64,000 nucleotides of DNA from JADKIH01 sp964595205. Lineage in GTDB: Bacteria; Bacteroidota; Bacteroidia; AKYH767-A; 2013-40CM-41-45. Under the pieces are notes generated by a model. The model ran no database searches. It worked only from the letters and a program-made list of their open reading frames with translations, and had not been told where the DNA came from. A program made the position numbers and the translations under genes. This document shows, one piece after another, positions 42,551-51,750 of this stretch (its first letter is position 1; every line of letters starts with the position of its first letter). The stretch covers positions 124,001 through 188,000 of the forward strand of contig CAZQOQ010000001.1 in NCBI GenBank assembly GCA_964595205.1, written 5' to 3'.

Positions 42551-43645
42551 ATGAACAAAGAGGTTTTCGACAATAGCGCGGATGTTATTTTTATCGGTGG
42601 TGATGTTTTCAATGAGCTGGACAAAGTCATCCCGGCGGAAAAATTTTCCTCTGTTTTTATTCTCACAGATGAAAATGTAAATAAGTTTTGCCTGCCCATT
42701 TTGATTGAGCGTTGCAAATCTTTGAAAGAAGCTGCAATCATTGAAATACCTTCAGGAGAAAAAGAAAAAAACCTCACTACGACCGCCAAAATCTTTTCAC
42801 TTCTTCTGGAAAATAATGCCGACCGGAAAACCCTGATGGTAAATTTCGGCGGAGGCGTGATCTGTGACGTCGGTGCGTTTGCCGCATCGGTCTATAAGCG
42901 CGGAATCAAATTTATCAATATCCCCACCACATTATTATCGATGGTAGACGCATCGGTAGGGGGAAAGAATGGTATAAACTTCCTCGAACGGAAAAACATT
43001 ATCGGAACTTTTACCAGACCGTCGGGCGTTTTCATTTACCCGGATTTTATTAAATCCCTGGATGAGAATGAAGTCAGGTCGGGCTATGCAGAGATTATCA
43101 AACATTTATTGCTGTCAGATAAGGAACTCTGGAGTCAAATGTTGAATGATCCATCGCTTCTCACTGATCCCGCTAATTTAGACAGGCTCATACGTCATTC
43201 CGTAGCGTATAAAACCAAAATTACTAATTCGGATTTTAAGGAATCGGGAATTCGCATGCAATTGAATTTCGGTCACACGTATGGTCATGCCATCGAGAGT
43301 TATACACATTCGATCGGTCTGCCTTTGAAACACGGAGAGGCGATTGCCCTGGGAATGACAGGAGAATTGTGGCTCAGCCGTAAACTTGCCGGTTTCTCCA
43401 TGGATGAAATGCATGCAGCGATTCAGCTGATTAAAAATATTTTTAATGATATACGGATTAATTTTTCTGCGGAGGACATTATTCCTTATCTATATGCTGA
43501 CAAAAAAAACTCCCGCGAAAAAATCGGCTTCTCTCTTTTAAAAGCTCCGGGGATGCCTGCTTCAGTCCTGTATCCTGATCTTGAACAAATCGTGGAGGGA
43601 TTAATATTCATGAGTGAAGAATTTTCAAGAACTGCCGTGCAATGA
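42551..43645 (+). CDS. aroB: 3-Dehydroquinate synthase
   Basis: Second shikimate-pathway enzyme, NAD+ and metal dependent. 364 residues. Signatures: PSGEKEKNL, NFGGGVICDVGAFAASVYKRG, IPTTLLSMVDASVGGKNGIN (NAD and substrate site), SGYAEIIKH and the metal-binding FGHTYGHAIE plus KHGEAIALGM. The stop overlaps the aroA start by 4 bases (ATGA). The order DAHP synthase/mutase, aroB, aroA gives three pathway steps in one transcript. Confidence 0.95.
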   Translation: MNKEVFDNSADVIFIGGDVFNELDKVIPAEKFSSVFILTDENVNKFCLPILIERCKSLKEAAIIEIPSGEKEKNLTTTAKIFSLLLENNADRKTLMVNFGGGVICDVGAFAASVYKRGIKFINIPTTLLSMVDASVGGKNGINFLERKNIIGTFTRPSGVFIYPDFIKSLDENEVRSGYAEIIKHLLLSDKELWSQMLNDPSLLTDPANLDRLIRHSVAYKTKITNSDFKESGIRMQLNFGHTYGHAIESYTHSIGLPLKHGEAIALGMTGELWLSRKLAGFSMDEMHAAIQLIKNIFNDIRINFSAEDIIPYLYADKKNSREKIGFSLLKAPGMPASVLYPDLEQIVEGLIFMSEEFSRTAVQ

Positions 43646-44865
43646 TCAGGATTGCCGCAGGGAACAGGAAGATCAACGCAGTAGTTCCTTTAACTCCATC
43701 GAAGAGCATTACGAACCGAGCTTTGATTATTCGTGAACTAGCGGGTAAAAATTTTGAAATTATTAACCTCGCTGATGCGGAAGACTCACGGATACTCTCC
43801 GACATACTCGCAAAACCACGTGAGCTCGTTGATGTAAGAGATGCCGGTACCGCATTCCGTTTTTTGACCGCCTATTTGTCAAACAGGGAGGGAACATTTT
43901 TGTTGACAGGTTCAGACCGGATGAAAAAGCGTCCGGTTGGAAAGCTTGTTCATGCATTGAGATCGATCGGTGCGGAAATTGAATTCACTGAAAGGGAGAA
44001 TTTCCCGCCCTTAAGAATTAATGGAAGAAAACTATCCGGAGGAGCCGTAAAAATTGATGCATCGGAAAGCTCACAGTTTATATCTGCCCTGTTAATGATC
44101 GCGCCAGTTTTGGAAAAAGGATTGCGCATTGAGCTTACGGGAAAAATCTATTCATTCCCTTACATTAATACCACCATTTTACTTATGAGGTATTTCGGAA
44201 TCGAAATTTCCTTCGACAGGAATATTATAAATATTTTACCCCAACAGTATCTGCCAAAAGAAATAACTGTGGAGAACGACTGGAGTGCTGCATCGTTCTG
44301 GTATGTAATTGTTGCCCTCTCTGAAGAAGCATCGGTTGTGTTAAAGGGATTGAGTAAAAATTCCATACAAGGGGATTCTGTAGTCGACCAATTGATGAAA
44401 ACATTCGGCGTTGAATCAATGGTATCGGGAGATGATATTATGATTTTCAAAAATAAAAATGCATGTTTACCCGAGTATTATGAAAGTGATTTTTCCGGAT
44501 GTCCAGACCTTGTGATTCCAATGTCAGTGCTGTGTTCTGCTTTAAGGATCAAATCGAAATTTAACGGGGTTAAGAACCTGCGGATTAAGGAATCCGACCG
44601 GCTGCTTGCATTGAAAGAGGAATTGAAAAAGACAGGAGCCAATATTTTGCTGGAAGAGGATTCGTTTTCGTTAACGTCTTTCGATGGCGCTGATAGTAAC
44701 ATTGTTTTCCATTCATACAATGACCATAGGATTGTCATGTCTCTTGCAACTCTTGCAATGATCAGGAAGGAAGTTGTGATAGACGACCACCTGGCCGTCA
44801 ATAAATCATATCCTGGTTTCTGGCAACAGATCCGGGCGGCTGGATTCGACTATATCATCAGTTAA
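43642..44865 (+). CDS. aroA: 3-Phosphoshikimate 1-carboxyvinyltransferase (EPSP synthase)
   Basis: Adds enolpyruvate to shikimate-3-phosphate. 407 residues. Recognisable stretches: PLTPSKSITNRALIIREL, VDVRDAGTAFRFLTAYL, GSDRMKKRPVG, SESSQFISALLMIAP, LRIKESDRLLALKEELKKTG and YNDHRIVMSLATLAMI. The phosphoenolpyruvate loop reads DAGTAFRF where many enzymes read NAGTAMR, so by eye it is not the classical class I sequence. Its end overlaps the convergent envelope-protein gene by 8 bases. Confidence 0.95.
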   Translation: MIRIAAGNRKINAVVPLTPSKSITNRALIIRELAGKNFEIINLADAEDSRILSDILAKPRELVDVRDAGTAFRFLTAYLSNREGTFLLTGSDRMKKRPVGKLVHALRSIGAEIEFTERENFPPLRINGRKLSGGAVKIDASESSQFISALLMIAPVLEKGLRIELTGKIYSFPYINTTILLMRYFGIEISFDRNIINILPQQYLPKEITVENDWSAASFWYVIVALSEEASVVLKGLSKNSIQGDSVVDQLMKTFGVESMVSGDDIMIFKNKNACLPEYYESDFSGCPDLVIPMSVLCSALRIKSKFNGVKNLRIKESDRLLALKEELKKTGANILLEEDSFSLTSFDGADSNIVFHSYNDHRIVMSLATLAMIRKEVVIDDHLAVNKSYPGFWQQIRAAGFDYIIS

Positions 44866-46831
44866 AAACAGCCTTGATCTGGATTTTAATATCCGCCTTT
44901 TCTGTCGTGGTGATATTATTATCAATCCAGCTGACTGCATATCTCAGAGAAAAAGAAATGCCCCGATGAATTTTTGAACTGGCATTTACATAAAATCTGC
45001 TTCCGGAACCATAGTAGAAAGGAATCGAAAATGCACCCTGCACATCGTTCTCATAAGAGTATATGCGGGTATCGAATTCGGGGCAGTTGAAAATTGCATA
45101 CCGGAAATTCAGGCTGAATGGTTTTCCCATCGGATGATAGAAGAGATCCTGGCTGATAGCGGTTCCACGTCCAAAGCTTCCTGAATTATTTTTTCCGGTC
45201 GATAATTCTGCTTTAAATCCATATTCCCATGTGCCATCGATCTTAAACCTTACAGCTAACCGGTAGTTGTCGAAGGTGTTTTCTGCAAGCGGTTTTAAAC
45301 CACTTTCGCCTGTAGAAAGATTTTCCTCTTTCATTCTTTTTCTGAACCTGAATTGAGATGTGAATTTTTTCGTTGGCGTAAATTCAAGCTGATGATAGAA
45401 GTCAAATCCATGAGATGGCTTATCAACCCTGTATTTGAGAAAAGGGAATGCATAAATGTCAGTATATCCGTTATATGTCAGCGACCGTAGTATTTTATAA
45501 TTTAATCCGAGAAATTTTCCTTCTTCATTGGAGTTCTCTGAATTTGTTCCGAATGCATTCGATTTTAATGACATGTATGAATCAGAATAGGAACGCCAAA
45601 GAAAGCCAAAAGACAAACGCGGATCGACACTCATAACCATACCACTGAGAATTCCTGTTGAAAGTCCTGCATCAGCTGCAAATTCCCCGAAGAAGAGAAT
45701 GTTCCTGTAAGAAATGGAATAATTCCAGCCTGCATTATAATTACTTTTCCCTGAGAATTTATTTTTAGCATACGGCTTTTCATTCTTTCCGACCGGAAGT
45801 GAAAAATGCTGACAGGAAAAAGTGAACCCGTTACTCATATTTTTATGAATCATTGTGAAGTTGGTGCCGAAGGCCATTTCATGCTGTGAGTGGAAATCAG
45901 AAATCTCCGAATAGGACCGGTGATAGCCGCTTGTCTGGAATGAGCTGATGTATTCTTCCTGACTTATTGAATCATTCACAAAATTTCCATCGATTCCATG
46001 ATAAGAAATCCATGAGTCGTTTGTGAATTTCCCTTTTTTTGTAGAAACGGCGATTCCCCTGAAGAACCGGTTTTCATCAGTACCGGAATACGGGATAATG
46101 CCTCTTCCGGATTTATAGATTCCGGTAATATTCGCACCACTGCCGAAACTAAATCCCGTCCAGGCTGTGAGGCCCTGTCCGAATTCGAGATTGTAATCAC
46201 CAAGGATTAATTTTCTTATTACGTTGTTTCCTGAATAGTAAATATGAAATGAATTAAAATCAAAACCCTTTGTTCTTCGGCTGAAGAACTCTTCACCAGA
46301 GTCTTTTTCTCCTGTGAAGGAAACTTTAATCGAATGGGAAATGGTGCCCTGGTATCGGAAAAGTACTTTTAAGTCCGATCCCGGGTAAAAATCAGAATAC
46401 TGGTTTTTAATTTTTTGCAGCCTTACGGTCATTCGTTGGGTTGATGGCTCTCTTTTTTCCTTTCTCACATTGCAGTAGGGGATAACAGCCATTATGGTCT
46501 TCTTATCAAAGCCTTCCACCTGTTGCAACTCTTCGGGTTCAATGAGATCTCCCATTTTCTGACGGTAACTGTTCAGAGCATCCAGCTGCTTGCGACTGAT
46601 CAGGTTGAACCGGTAAAGGATTTCAACTCCATTGCTGTTCAGATCAATCGGGTTATCAGTCAGGTTCTGCAGCTCATCAGGAATTTCGTTCTGACCACTT
46701 TCATTCAGGTCGTCAGCAGAGTTTTCCAGGGCTTCTTCGATTTTAAGCTTGTTAATTTCAGGAGCGGTCTGCGAAAGACATTCGAATGTTTTCCAGTTGA
46801 ACAGGATGAACAGGATGATGAAAAATTTCAT
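44858..46831 (-). CDS. Exported helix-hairpin-helix protein with a predicted beta-barrel
   Basis: 657 residues with a signal peptide (KFFIILFILFNWKTFECLSQ). After an acidic stretch come ComEA-like helix-hairpin-helix motifs: NPIDLNSNGVEILYRFNLIS, then RKQLDALNSYRQKMGDLIEPEELQQVEGFDKKTI (about 60-115). The remaining ~530 residues are rich in alternating aromatic and polar residues, with Phe/Tyr-ended strands (KLILGDYNLEFGQGLTAW; YRVDKPSHGFDFYHQLEF) and end IKIQIKAVFN, typical of outer-membrane barrels. Such proteins are common in Bacteroidota but of unknown function; DNA uptake by analogy to ComEA is speculation. It overlaps the upstream gene by 4 bases. Confidence 0.78.
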   Translation of the reverse strand: MKFFIILFILFNWKTFECLSQTAPEINKLKIEEALENSADDLNESGQNEIPDELQNLTDNPIDLNSNGVEILYRFNLISRKQLDALNSYRQKMGDLIEPEELQQVEGFDKKTIMAVIPYCNVRKEKREPSTQRMTVRLQKIKNQYSDFYPGSDLKVLFRYQGTISHSIKVSFTGEKDSGEEFFSRRTKGFDFNSFHIYYSGNNVIRKLILGDYNLEFGQGLTAWTGFSFGSGANITGIYKSGRGIIPYSGTDENRFFRGIAVSTKKGKFTNDSWISYHGIDGNFVNDSISQEEYISSFQTSGYHRSYSEISDFHSQHEMAFGTNFTMIHKNMSNGFTFSCQHFSLPVGKNEKPYAKNKFSGKSNYNAGWNYSISYRNILFFGEFAADAGLSTGILSGMVMSVDPRLSFGFLWRSYSDSYMSLKSNAFGTNSENSNEEGKFLGLNYKILRSLTYNGYTDIYAFPFLKYRVDKPSHGFDFYHQLEFTPTKKFTSQFRFRKRMKEENLSTGESGLKPLAENTFDNYRLAVRFKIDGTWEYGFKAELSTGKNNSGSFGRGTAISQDLFYHPMGKPFSLNFRYAIFNCPEFDTRIYSYENDVQGAFSIPFYYGSGSRFYVNASSKIHRGISFSLRYAVSWIDNNITTTEKADIKIQIKAVFN

Positions 46832-47643
46832 ATTTTAAAATTCAATGCAATGCAATATGAATTTCCAAGTAATGGATGTGTCTGCATTCCCAGGTCCATT
46901 TTCATTCGATTCAGGTTTATGCCAAAGCCGAATGACTGACTTACAGGAATCGTTTGCCAGCCGCATCTGAAGACAATTAGCGGATGAACGATGTACTCCA
47001 TTCCAAACTGTGTTGAAAGTGGAATGTTGTTTTGTTGACGGAAGGAACCGGCAATTATTATTTTCGGGGAAATTGTTACGGCCAGACCGGCATCAATTCC
47101 CGCAGGTAATTTGTTTTTTTCAATGGCGTTCATTCGTGATCTTACGGGATTACGAATGATGGCGCCAAGGGTTAAATGTCTTATTGGAGTTGAGAGCAAA
47201 CTCAGGGATGGAATGAATGCGTGGCTGTTCAAATAAGTCCCGTCATTTAATGTCCATTGATGATATTCTATTTTTATTCCGGCTGTGAATTTGTCAGCCA
47301 GCTTTTTTGCAATGCCAGTTTCTGCTGTTTGTTCAGAAAAATTGTTGTTCCCGGTTTTTCCGATTCCAAGTAATACGGAGGTGTGATCGTTAAAAGTTTT
47401 TATGAATGTCAGGAAGGCGGGTGAAAAATCTTTTATCTGGTATTTGTTGATCACGTTCATGCAGAGTAAAGACTTTCTTTCCGGAGGAATAAAAGCGCAG
47501 TTTTTTGAAATCCCGTCAGTCGGCATGGAAGCGACAGAAGCATTGGCCATTGCCATATCGCGGGCATCGGAGAAATAGATCTGTGAAAATGATTCTTCGC
47601 AGCAACTGAGAAGAAACAAAATGAACACTAAACTGAATTTCAT
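46828..47643 (-). CDS. Exported PorV/FadL-like barrel protein, unassigned
   Basis: 271 residues with a signal peptide (KFSLVFILFLLSCCEESFSQ). The mature start YFSDARDMAMANASVASMP resembles the beginning of PorV/PorQ-type proteins of the T9SS and FadL-like barrels. Strand-like repeats (TSVLLGIGKTGN, AGIKIEYHQWTL, LTLGAIIRNPVRSRM, FRCGWQTIPVSQSFGFGI) and the end YCIALNFKI support an outer-membrane barrel. Specific function is not recognised. It overlaps the downstream helix-hairpin-helix gene by 4 bases (ATGA), so the two are coexpressed and may act together. Confidence 0.65.
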   Translation of the reverse strand: MKFSLVFILFLLSCCEESFSQIYFSDARDMAMANASVASMPTDGISKNCAFIPPERKSLLCMNVINKYQIKDFSPAFLTFIKTFNDHTSVLLGIGKTGNNNFSEQTAETGIAKKLADKFTAGIKIEYHQWTLNDGTYLNSHAFIPSLSLLSTPIRHLTLGAIIRNPVRSRMNAIEKNKLPAGIDAGLAVTISPKIIIAGSFRQQNNIPLSTQFGMEYIVHPLIVFRCGWQTIPVSQSFGFGINLNRMKMDLGMQTHPLLGNSYCIALNFKI

Positions 47644-47759
47644 CTTTCGGAATTATTCACCGAAAGTAGATTCCAGGAAAAGGTTTTGAAAGCGCGTTTA
47701 GTATGGGAAAAATATGTTGTATAAAAAAAGAAACAAGGCCGGCAGCTTATATCAGAGGC

Positions 47760-48260
47760 TTATTTACCTCGAGTGAATTCATCATTACTCTTCCTGACCT
47801 TTTCTTTCAGCTCATCTTTAAATGCCTGAACTCTGGAGAGAATATTCGGATCGGCAGAACCGATGATCTGTGCGGCAAGTATTCCCGCATTCTGTGCGGC
47901 ATTCAATGCAACGGTTGCAACCGGTACGCCGTTGGGCATTTGCAGAATTGAAAGTACAGAATCCCAGCCATCGATTGAATTCGCGGACTTAATCGGAACA
48001 CCGATAACTGGAAGCGGGGTAAGAGACGCCACCATACCCGGAAGATGAGCCGCTCCGCCGGCACCAGCGATGATTACCCTGAGGCCGCGGTGAACCGCAC
48101 TGCTTGCATATTCAAACATGATCTCCGGGGTACGGTGAGCGGAAACGATTGAAATATCATGCGAGATACCAAGTCTGGTGAGTATATCTGCAGATTCTTT
48201 CATTACGGCCAGGTCCGACTGGCTACCCATGATAATTCCGACAAGAGGAGATTTATTCAT
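47760..48260 (-). CDS. purE: N5-carboxyaminoimidazole ribonucleotide mutase
   Basis: Converts N5-CAIR to CAIR in purine synthesis. 166 residues, class I PurE. VGIIMGSQSDLAVMKE, SAHRTPEIMFEY, IAGAGGAAHLPGMVASLTPLPVIGVP and ILQMPNGVPVATV match the family. It follows purK on the same strand with a 38-base gap, which is the usual pair: PurK makes the substrate of PurE. Confidence 0.96.
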   Translation of the reverse strand: MNKSPLVGIIMGSQSDLAVMKESADILTRLGISHDISIVSAHRTPEIMFEYASSAVHRGLRVIIAGAGGAAHLPGMVASLTPLPVIGVPIKSANSIDGWDSVLSILQMPNGVPVATVALNAAQNAGILAAQIIGSADPNILSRVQAFKDELKEKVRKSNDEFTRGK

Positions 48261-48298
48261 TTATCAGTGAAGGTAATTATTGTTTCGGTTTTTAAAAT

Positions 48299-49441
48299 TC
48301 AGATGCTTATGACTTTTAATAATTTTTGCACAAGGTGAGCTTTTTCCCTGGCTTCATGTATAGTTTTTCCGGTGATGGTTACATGTCCCATTTTTCTAAA
48401 CGGGCGAGTATATTTTTTACCGTACAGGTGTACATGTACACCTTCCATGGCCATGACTTTTTCGATATTCAGATAATGAGCTGCACCATCGTGATTCTCT
48501 TCACCGAGCAGATTCACCATAACGGCGGGAAGGGTGGGGATGGCGGAACCAAGAGGTAAATTTAAAATTGCACGAAGATGCTGTTCGTATTGGGATGTTA
48601 CATTAGCTTCGATTGTGTGATGTCCGCTGTTATGAGGACGTGGTGCAATCTCATTGACAAGAATTTCTTCGTCGTGGGTGAGGAACATTTCGACTGCAAG
48701 AACGCCAACTATCTGAAGGGCATTGGCCACATTCATTGCAATTTGTTTGGCATTATTCCCGGTTTCGGCGCTGATATCGGCGGGGGAGAAGAGAAACTCG
48801 ACGAGGTTTGCAACAGGATTAAACTGCATCTCCACGGCAGGGAAGCATCTGCAATCTCCCTCCTGGTTGCGTGCAACGATCACCGCAATTTCCTTTTTGA
48901 AATCGATCATTTTTTCGACGAGAGACGGATCATCGAAACCGGTTTGGAGATCGTCCTGCGATGAAATTTTCATAACGCCTTTACCGTCATAACCGCCTCT
49001 CCGGAGTTTTTGAATGTAAGGAAATTCAAAATGATTCTTTGTTAGGGCGCTCCGGTTGTCAGTGAGAACAAATGGTGCAGAAGGAATGTTATTTTTCTGG
49101 AAGAACAATTTCTGACTGCCTTTATCCTGAACGAGAGCAATTACAGATGGCTGAGGAAATACAAGCACGCCCTCATTTTCAAGTTGAGTCAAAGCATGAA
49201 CGTTTACGTGTTCGATCTCTATGGTGATGAGGTCACAGGTTTTTCCAAAAGCGTAAACGGTATCATAATCACTGAAACTTCCGGTGAAAAATTCTTCACT
49301 CAGGTACCTGCAGGGAGCAGCGGGATCGGGGTCGAGCACTTTGAAATTCAACGAAAAATCCGCAGCTTTTTGAAGAAGCATTCTTCCCAGTTGTCCTCCT
49401 CCCAGCATCCCAATTTTTAAAGTATTAAAACTCTTCTTCAT
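48299..49441 (-). CDS. purK: N5-carboxyaminoimidazole ribonucleotide synthase
   Basis: ATP-grasp enzyme carboxylating AIR with bicarbonate. About 380 residues from the ATG at 49441; the frame extends to 49462, adding MIILQRL, but MKKSFNTLKIGMLGGGQLGRM is the expected beginning. ATP-grasp features: FPYIQKLRRGGYDGKGVMKI, LVEKMIDFKKEIAVIVARN, VEMFLTHDEEILVNEIAPRPHNSGH. It is divergent from hpt across a short region, so salvage and de novo purine genes face each other. Confidence 0.95.
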   Translation of the reverse strand: MKKSFNTLKIGMLGGGQLGRMLLQKAADFSLNFKVLDPDPAAPCRYLSEEFFTGSFSDYDTVYAFGKTCDLITIEIEHVNVHALTQLENEGVLVFPQPSVIALVQDKGSQKLFFQKNNIPSAPFVLTDNRSALTKNHFEFPYIQKLRRGGYDGKGVMKISSQDDLQTGFDDPSLVEKMIDFKKEIAVIVARNQEGDCRCFPAVEMQFNPVANLVEFLFSPADISAETGNNAKQIAMNVANALQIVGVLAVEMFLTHDEEILVNEIAPRPHNSGHHTIEANVTSQYEQHLRAILNLPLGSAIPTLPAVMVNLLGEENHDGAAHYLNIEKVMAMEGVHVHLYGKKYTRPFRKMGHVTITGKTIHEAREKAHLVQKLLKVISI

Positions 49442-49508
49442 AAGCCGCTGCAAAATAATCATTATGAGCGTAAAGTGATTTAAAAGAGTAAAATTGGTTA
49501 ATTAATTT

Positions 49509-49516
49509 TACATTTG
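49509..49516 (+). promoter_or_regulatory. Candidate -7 element for hpt
   Basis: TACATTTG, a perfect TAnnTTTG, ends 11 bases before the hpt ATG, which would leave a very short leader. The closest upstream TTG is only 12 bases away, so the -33 match is poor. Confidence 0.45.
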
Positions 49517-49527
49517 CCGCCTGACCT

Positions 49528-50061
49528 ATGGATCTGATAACAATAAAGGATAAAACTTTTGGGGTTTCAATTAAATCGGAAGTAATACAGGAGAGGATTT
49601 CTGAACTTTCCGCTCAGATTAGCCGTGATTTAAAAGGAAAGAAGCCATTGTTTATTTGTGTGTTAAACGGTGCTTTTATTTTTGCAGCCGACTTATTTAA
49701 GCGCATTACCATCGACGCTGAAATTAACTTTATTCGTGTTTCTTCCTATTCGGGAACGCAGTCTACCGGAATCGTTAAGAGCCTGATCGGAATGAATGAA
49801 TCGATCGAAGGCAGAACCGTTGTAATTGTTGAGGATATTGTCGATACCGGCGACACCGCAGTTTACCTGATCGATGAATTAAAGCGTTTAAATCCTGAAA
49901 AAATTTATTTTGCGAGTCTTTTATTAAAGCCTAAAGCGCTCAGGCAGAAAATTCATATTGATTATCTTGGTTTCGAGGTTCCCAATGATTTTCTGGTTGG
50001 ATATGGTCTGGATTACGATGGAATCGGCAGGAATTATCAGGATATTTATAAATTAAGATAA
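49528..50061 (+). CDS. hpt: Hypoxanthine phosphoribosyltransferase
   Basis: Purine salvage: hypoxanthine or guanine plus PRPP to IMP or GMP. 177 residues. The PRPP-binding motif VVIVEDIVDTGDTAVYL is clear. The flexible loop region (RVSSYSGTQSTGIVKSL) and the base-binding end DFLVGYGLDYDGIGRN match the family. Four bases before adk and divergent from purK. Confidence 0.94.
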   Translation: MDLITIKDKTFGVSIKSEVIQERISELSAQISRDLKGKKPLFICVLNGAFIFAADLFKRITIDAEINFIRVSSYSGTQSTGIVKSLIGMNESIEGRTVVIVEDIVDTGDTAVYLIDELKRLNPEKIYFASLLLKPKALRQKIHIDYLGFEVPNDFLVGYGLDYDGIGRNYQDIYKLR

Positions 50062-50065
50062 GCAT

Positions 50066-50644
50066 ATGTTGAACATCGTCCTTTTTGGACCTCCCGGTGC
50101 CGGCAAAGGCACACAATCTGAAAAACTGATCGACGCTTATCAGCTGGTGCATCTTTCGACGGGTGATATTTTACGATCTGAGATTGCCAATAAAACACAA
50201 GCCGGGCTTGAGGCAAAAAACCTGATGGATCAGGGATTATTGGTTCCTGATTCTGTTGTTATTAAAATGATTGAAGACAGGATCGATTCGCACCGCAATG
50301 CAAAAGGATTTATCTTCGATGGTTTTCCGCGCACCACAGCACAGGCAAAAGCCCTGGACGACATGCTGGCAGGAAAGAATTCCTCAATTTCCTGTATGCT
50401 TGCTTTGGAAGTGGATGACGCAGAATTAAAAAAGAGACTGATTAACCGTGGAAAAGAATCAGGTCGTTCAGACGATCAGGATGAAACCATTATCAGCAGA
50501 AGGATTGATGAATACAATTCGAAGACAGCTCCGTTGAAAGATTATTATACGGTGCAGGGAAAATTTTCCGGCATAAACGGAATTGGAAGCATCGAAGAAA
50601 TATTTGACCGACTTTGCAGAGTCATTAATGAACGACCTCATTAA
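50066..50644 (+). CDS. adk: Adenylate kinase
   Basis: ATP + AMP to 2 ADP. 192 residues, the short form. P-loop GPPGAGKGT (8-16), the AMP-binding stretch HLSTGDILRSEIANKT, and FIFDGFPRTTAQAKALD. The LID segment is short (GKESGRSDDQDETIISRR), without the zinc Cys set of the long form. It follows hpt by 4 bases, so the two purine genes form one unit. Confidence 0.95.
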   Translation: MLNIVLFGPPGAGKGTQSEKLIDAYQLVHLSTGDILRSEIANKTQAGLEAKNLMDQGLLVPDSVVIKMIEDRIDSHRNAKGFIFDGFPRTTAQAKALDDMLAGKNSSISCMLALEVDDAELKKRLINRGKESGRSDDQDETIISRRIDEYNSKTAPLKDYYTVQGKFSGINGIGSIEEIFDRLCRVINERPH

Positions 50645-50716
50645 TTCTTAACCTTGCGGTAAAGACTTTTCAAAAAAATATTTTTACCATTATCCTTATT
50701 TCTGTTTTTTCCTGAA

Positions 50717-50724
50717 TAGATTTG
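50717..50724 (+). promoter_or_regulatory. Candidate -7 element for the obgE operon
   Basis: TAGATTTG, a perfect TAnnTTTG, lies 21 bases before the obgE ATG. No convincing -33 element was found. Confidence 0.4.
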
Positions 50725-50745
50725 TAAACTATATAGCGTGTACGG

Positions 50746-51750
50746 ATGAATTCGAATTTTATTGATTATGTAAAAATTTGTTGTCGCAGCGGTGATGGAG
50801 GAGAAGGATCCGTGCATTTTCACCGCGATAAACATACTGCAAAGGGCGGACCTGACGGCGGAGATGGAGGTAGGGGTGGTCATATCATAGTAAAGGGAAA
50901 TAAGCAGATGTGGACGTTACTTCATCTGAAATATCGGAAGCATGTACTTGCAGAATCGGGAGGGAAAGGACTCGGTGCACTGAAGACGGGCGCTGATGGC
51001 AAGGATGTGATTCTGGAAGTTCCGGTCGGGACCGTTGCAAAGGATTTTGAAAGCGGAGGGACGTTATTCGAGATCACTGAAGACGGTCAGGAAGTTATTC
51101 TTGTTCCGGGCGGCAGAGGAGGTAAGGGAAATAATTATTTTAAATCATCTACTTTACAGACCCCGCGTTTTGCACAGCCGGGAGAACCGGGCCGCGAAGA
51201 ATGGAAGGTGCTGGAACTGAAATTGCTTGCAGATGTTGGCCTTGTAGGTTTTCCAAATGCGGGAAAGTCGACGTTGCTTTCTGTTGTAAGTGCTGCCAAA
51301 CCGGAAATTGCGGATTATCCCTTTACAACGCTTGTTCCGAACCTGGGCATAGTATCATATCGTGACGGAAAATCGTTTGTCATGGCAGATATACCGGGTA
51401 TTATTGAAGGCGCGCACCTGGGGAAGGGCCTCGGATTAAGATTCCTTCGTCATATCGAAAGGAATTCAATTCTTCTTTTCATGATTCCTTGCGACACAAG
51501 GGATATAAAGAAGGAATACAGGATACTCATCAACGAATTGCTGCAATATAATCCCGAGCTTCTTGATAAGTCGGCAGTGCTTGCAATAACGAAGGCGGAT
51601 ATGTTAGACGAAGTAATGATCAGGGAGATGAAAAAGGAATTGCCTGAGAAGGTGAAAACTGTTTTTATATCGTCTGTTACCGGGCAGGGAATAGATGAAC
51701 TTAAAGATGTTTTGTGGAAGGAGTTGAATAAAAAAGAATCTGATGATTGA
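50746..51750 (+). CDS. obgE: GTPase Obg/CgtA
   Basis: Ribosome-associated GTPase acting in 50S assembly. 334 residues: an N-terminal Gly-rich Obg fold (GDGGEGSVHFHRDKHTAKGG, GGRGGKGN; about 1-158), then the G domain with G1 GFPNAGKST, G2/switch DYPFTTLVPNLG, G3 DIPGIIEGAHLGKGLG, G4 TKAD and G5 SSVTGQGI. The C-terminal OCT extension of Bacillus and others is absent. The end overlaps the PAP2 gene by 8 bases. Confidence 0.96.
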   Translation: MNSNFIDYVKICCRSGDGGEGSVHFHRDKHTAKGGPDGGDGGRGGHIIVKGNKQMWTLLHLKYRKHVLAESGGKGLGALKTGADGKDVILEVPVGTVAKDFESGGTLFEITEDGQEVILVPGGRGGKGNNYFKSSTLQTPRFAQPGEPGREEWKVLELKLLADVGLVGFPNAGKSTLLSVVSAAKPEIADYPFTTLVPNLGIVSYRDGKSFVMADIPGIIEGAHLGKGLGLRFLRHIERNSILLFMIPCDTRDIKKEYRILINELLQYNPELLDKSAVLAITKADMLDEVMIREMKKELPEKVKTVFISSVTGQGIDELKDVLWKELNKKESDD

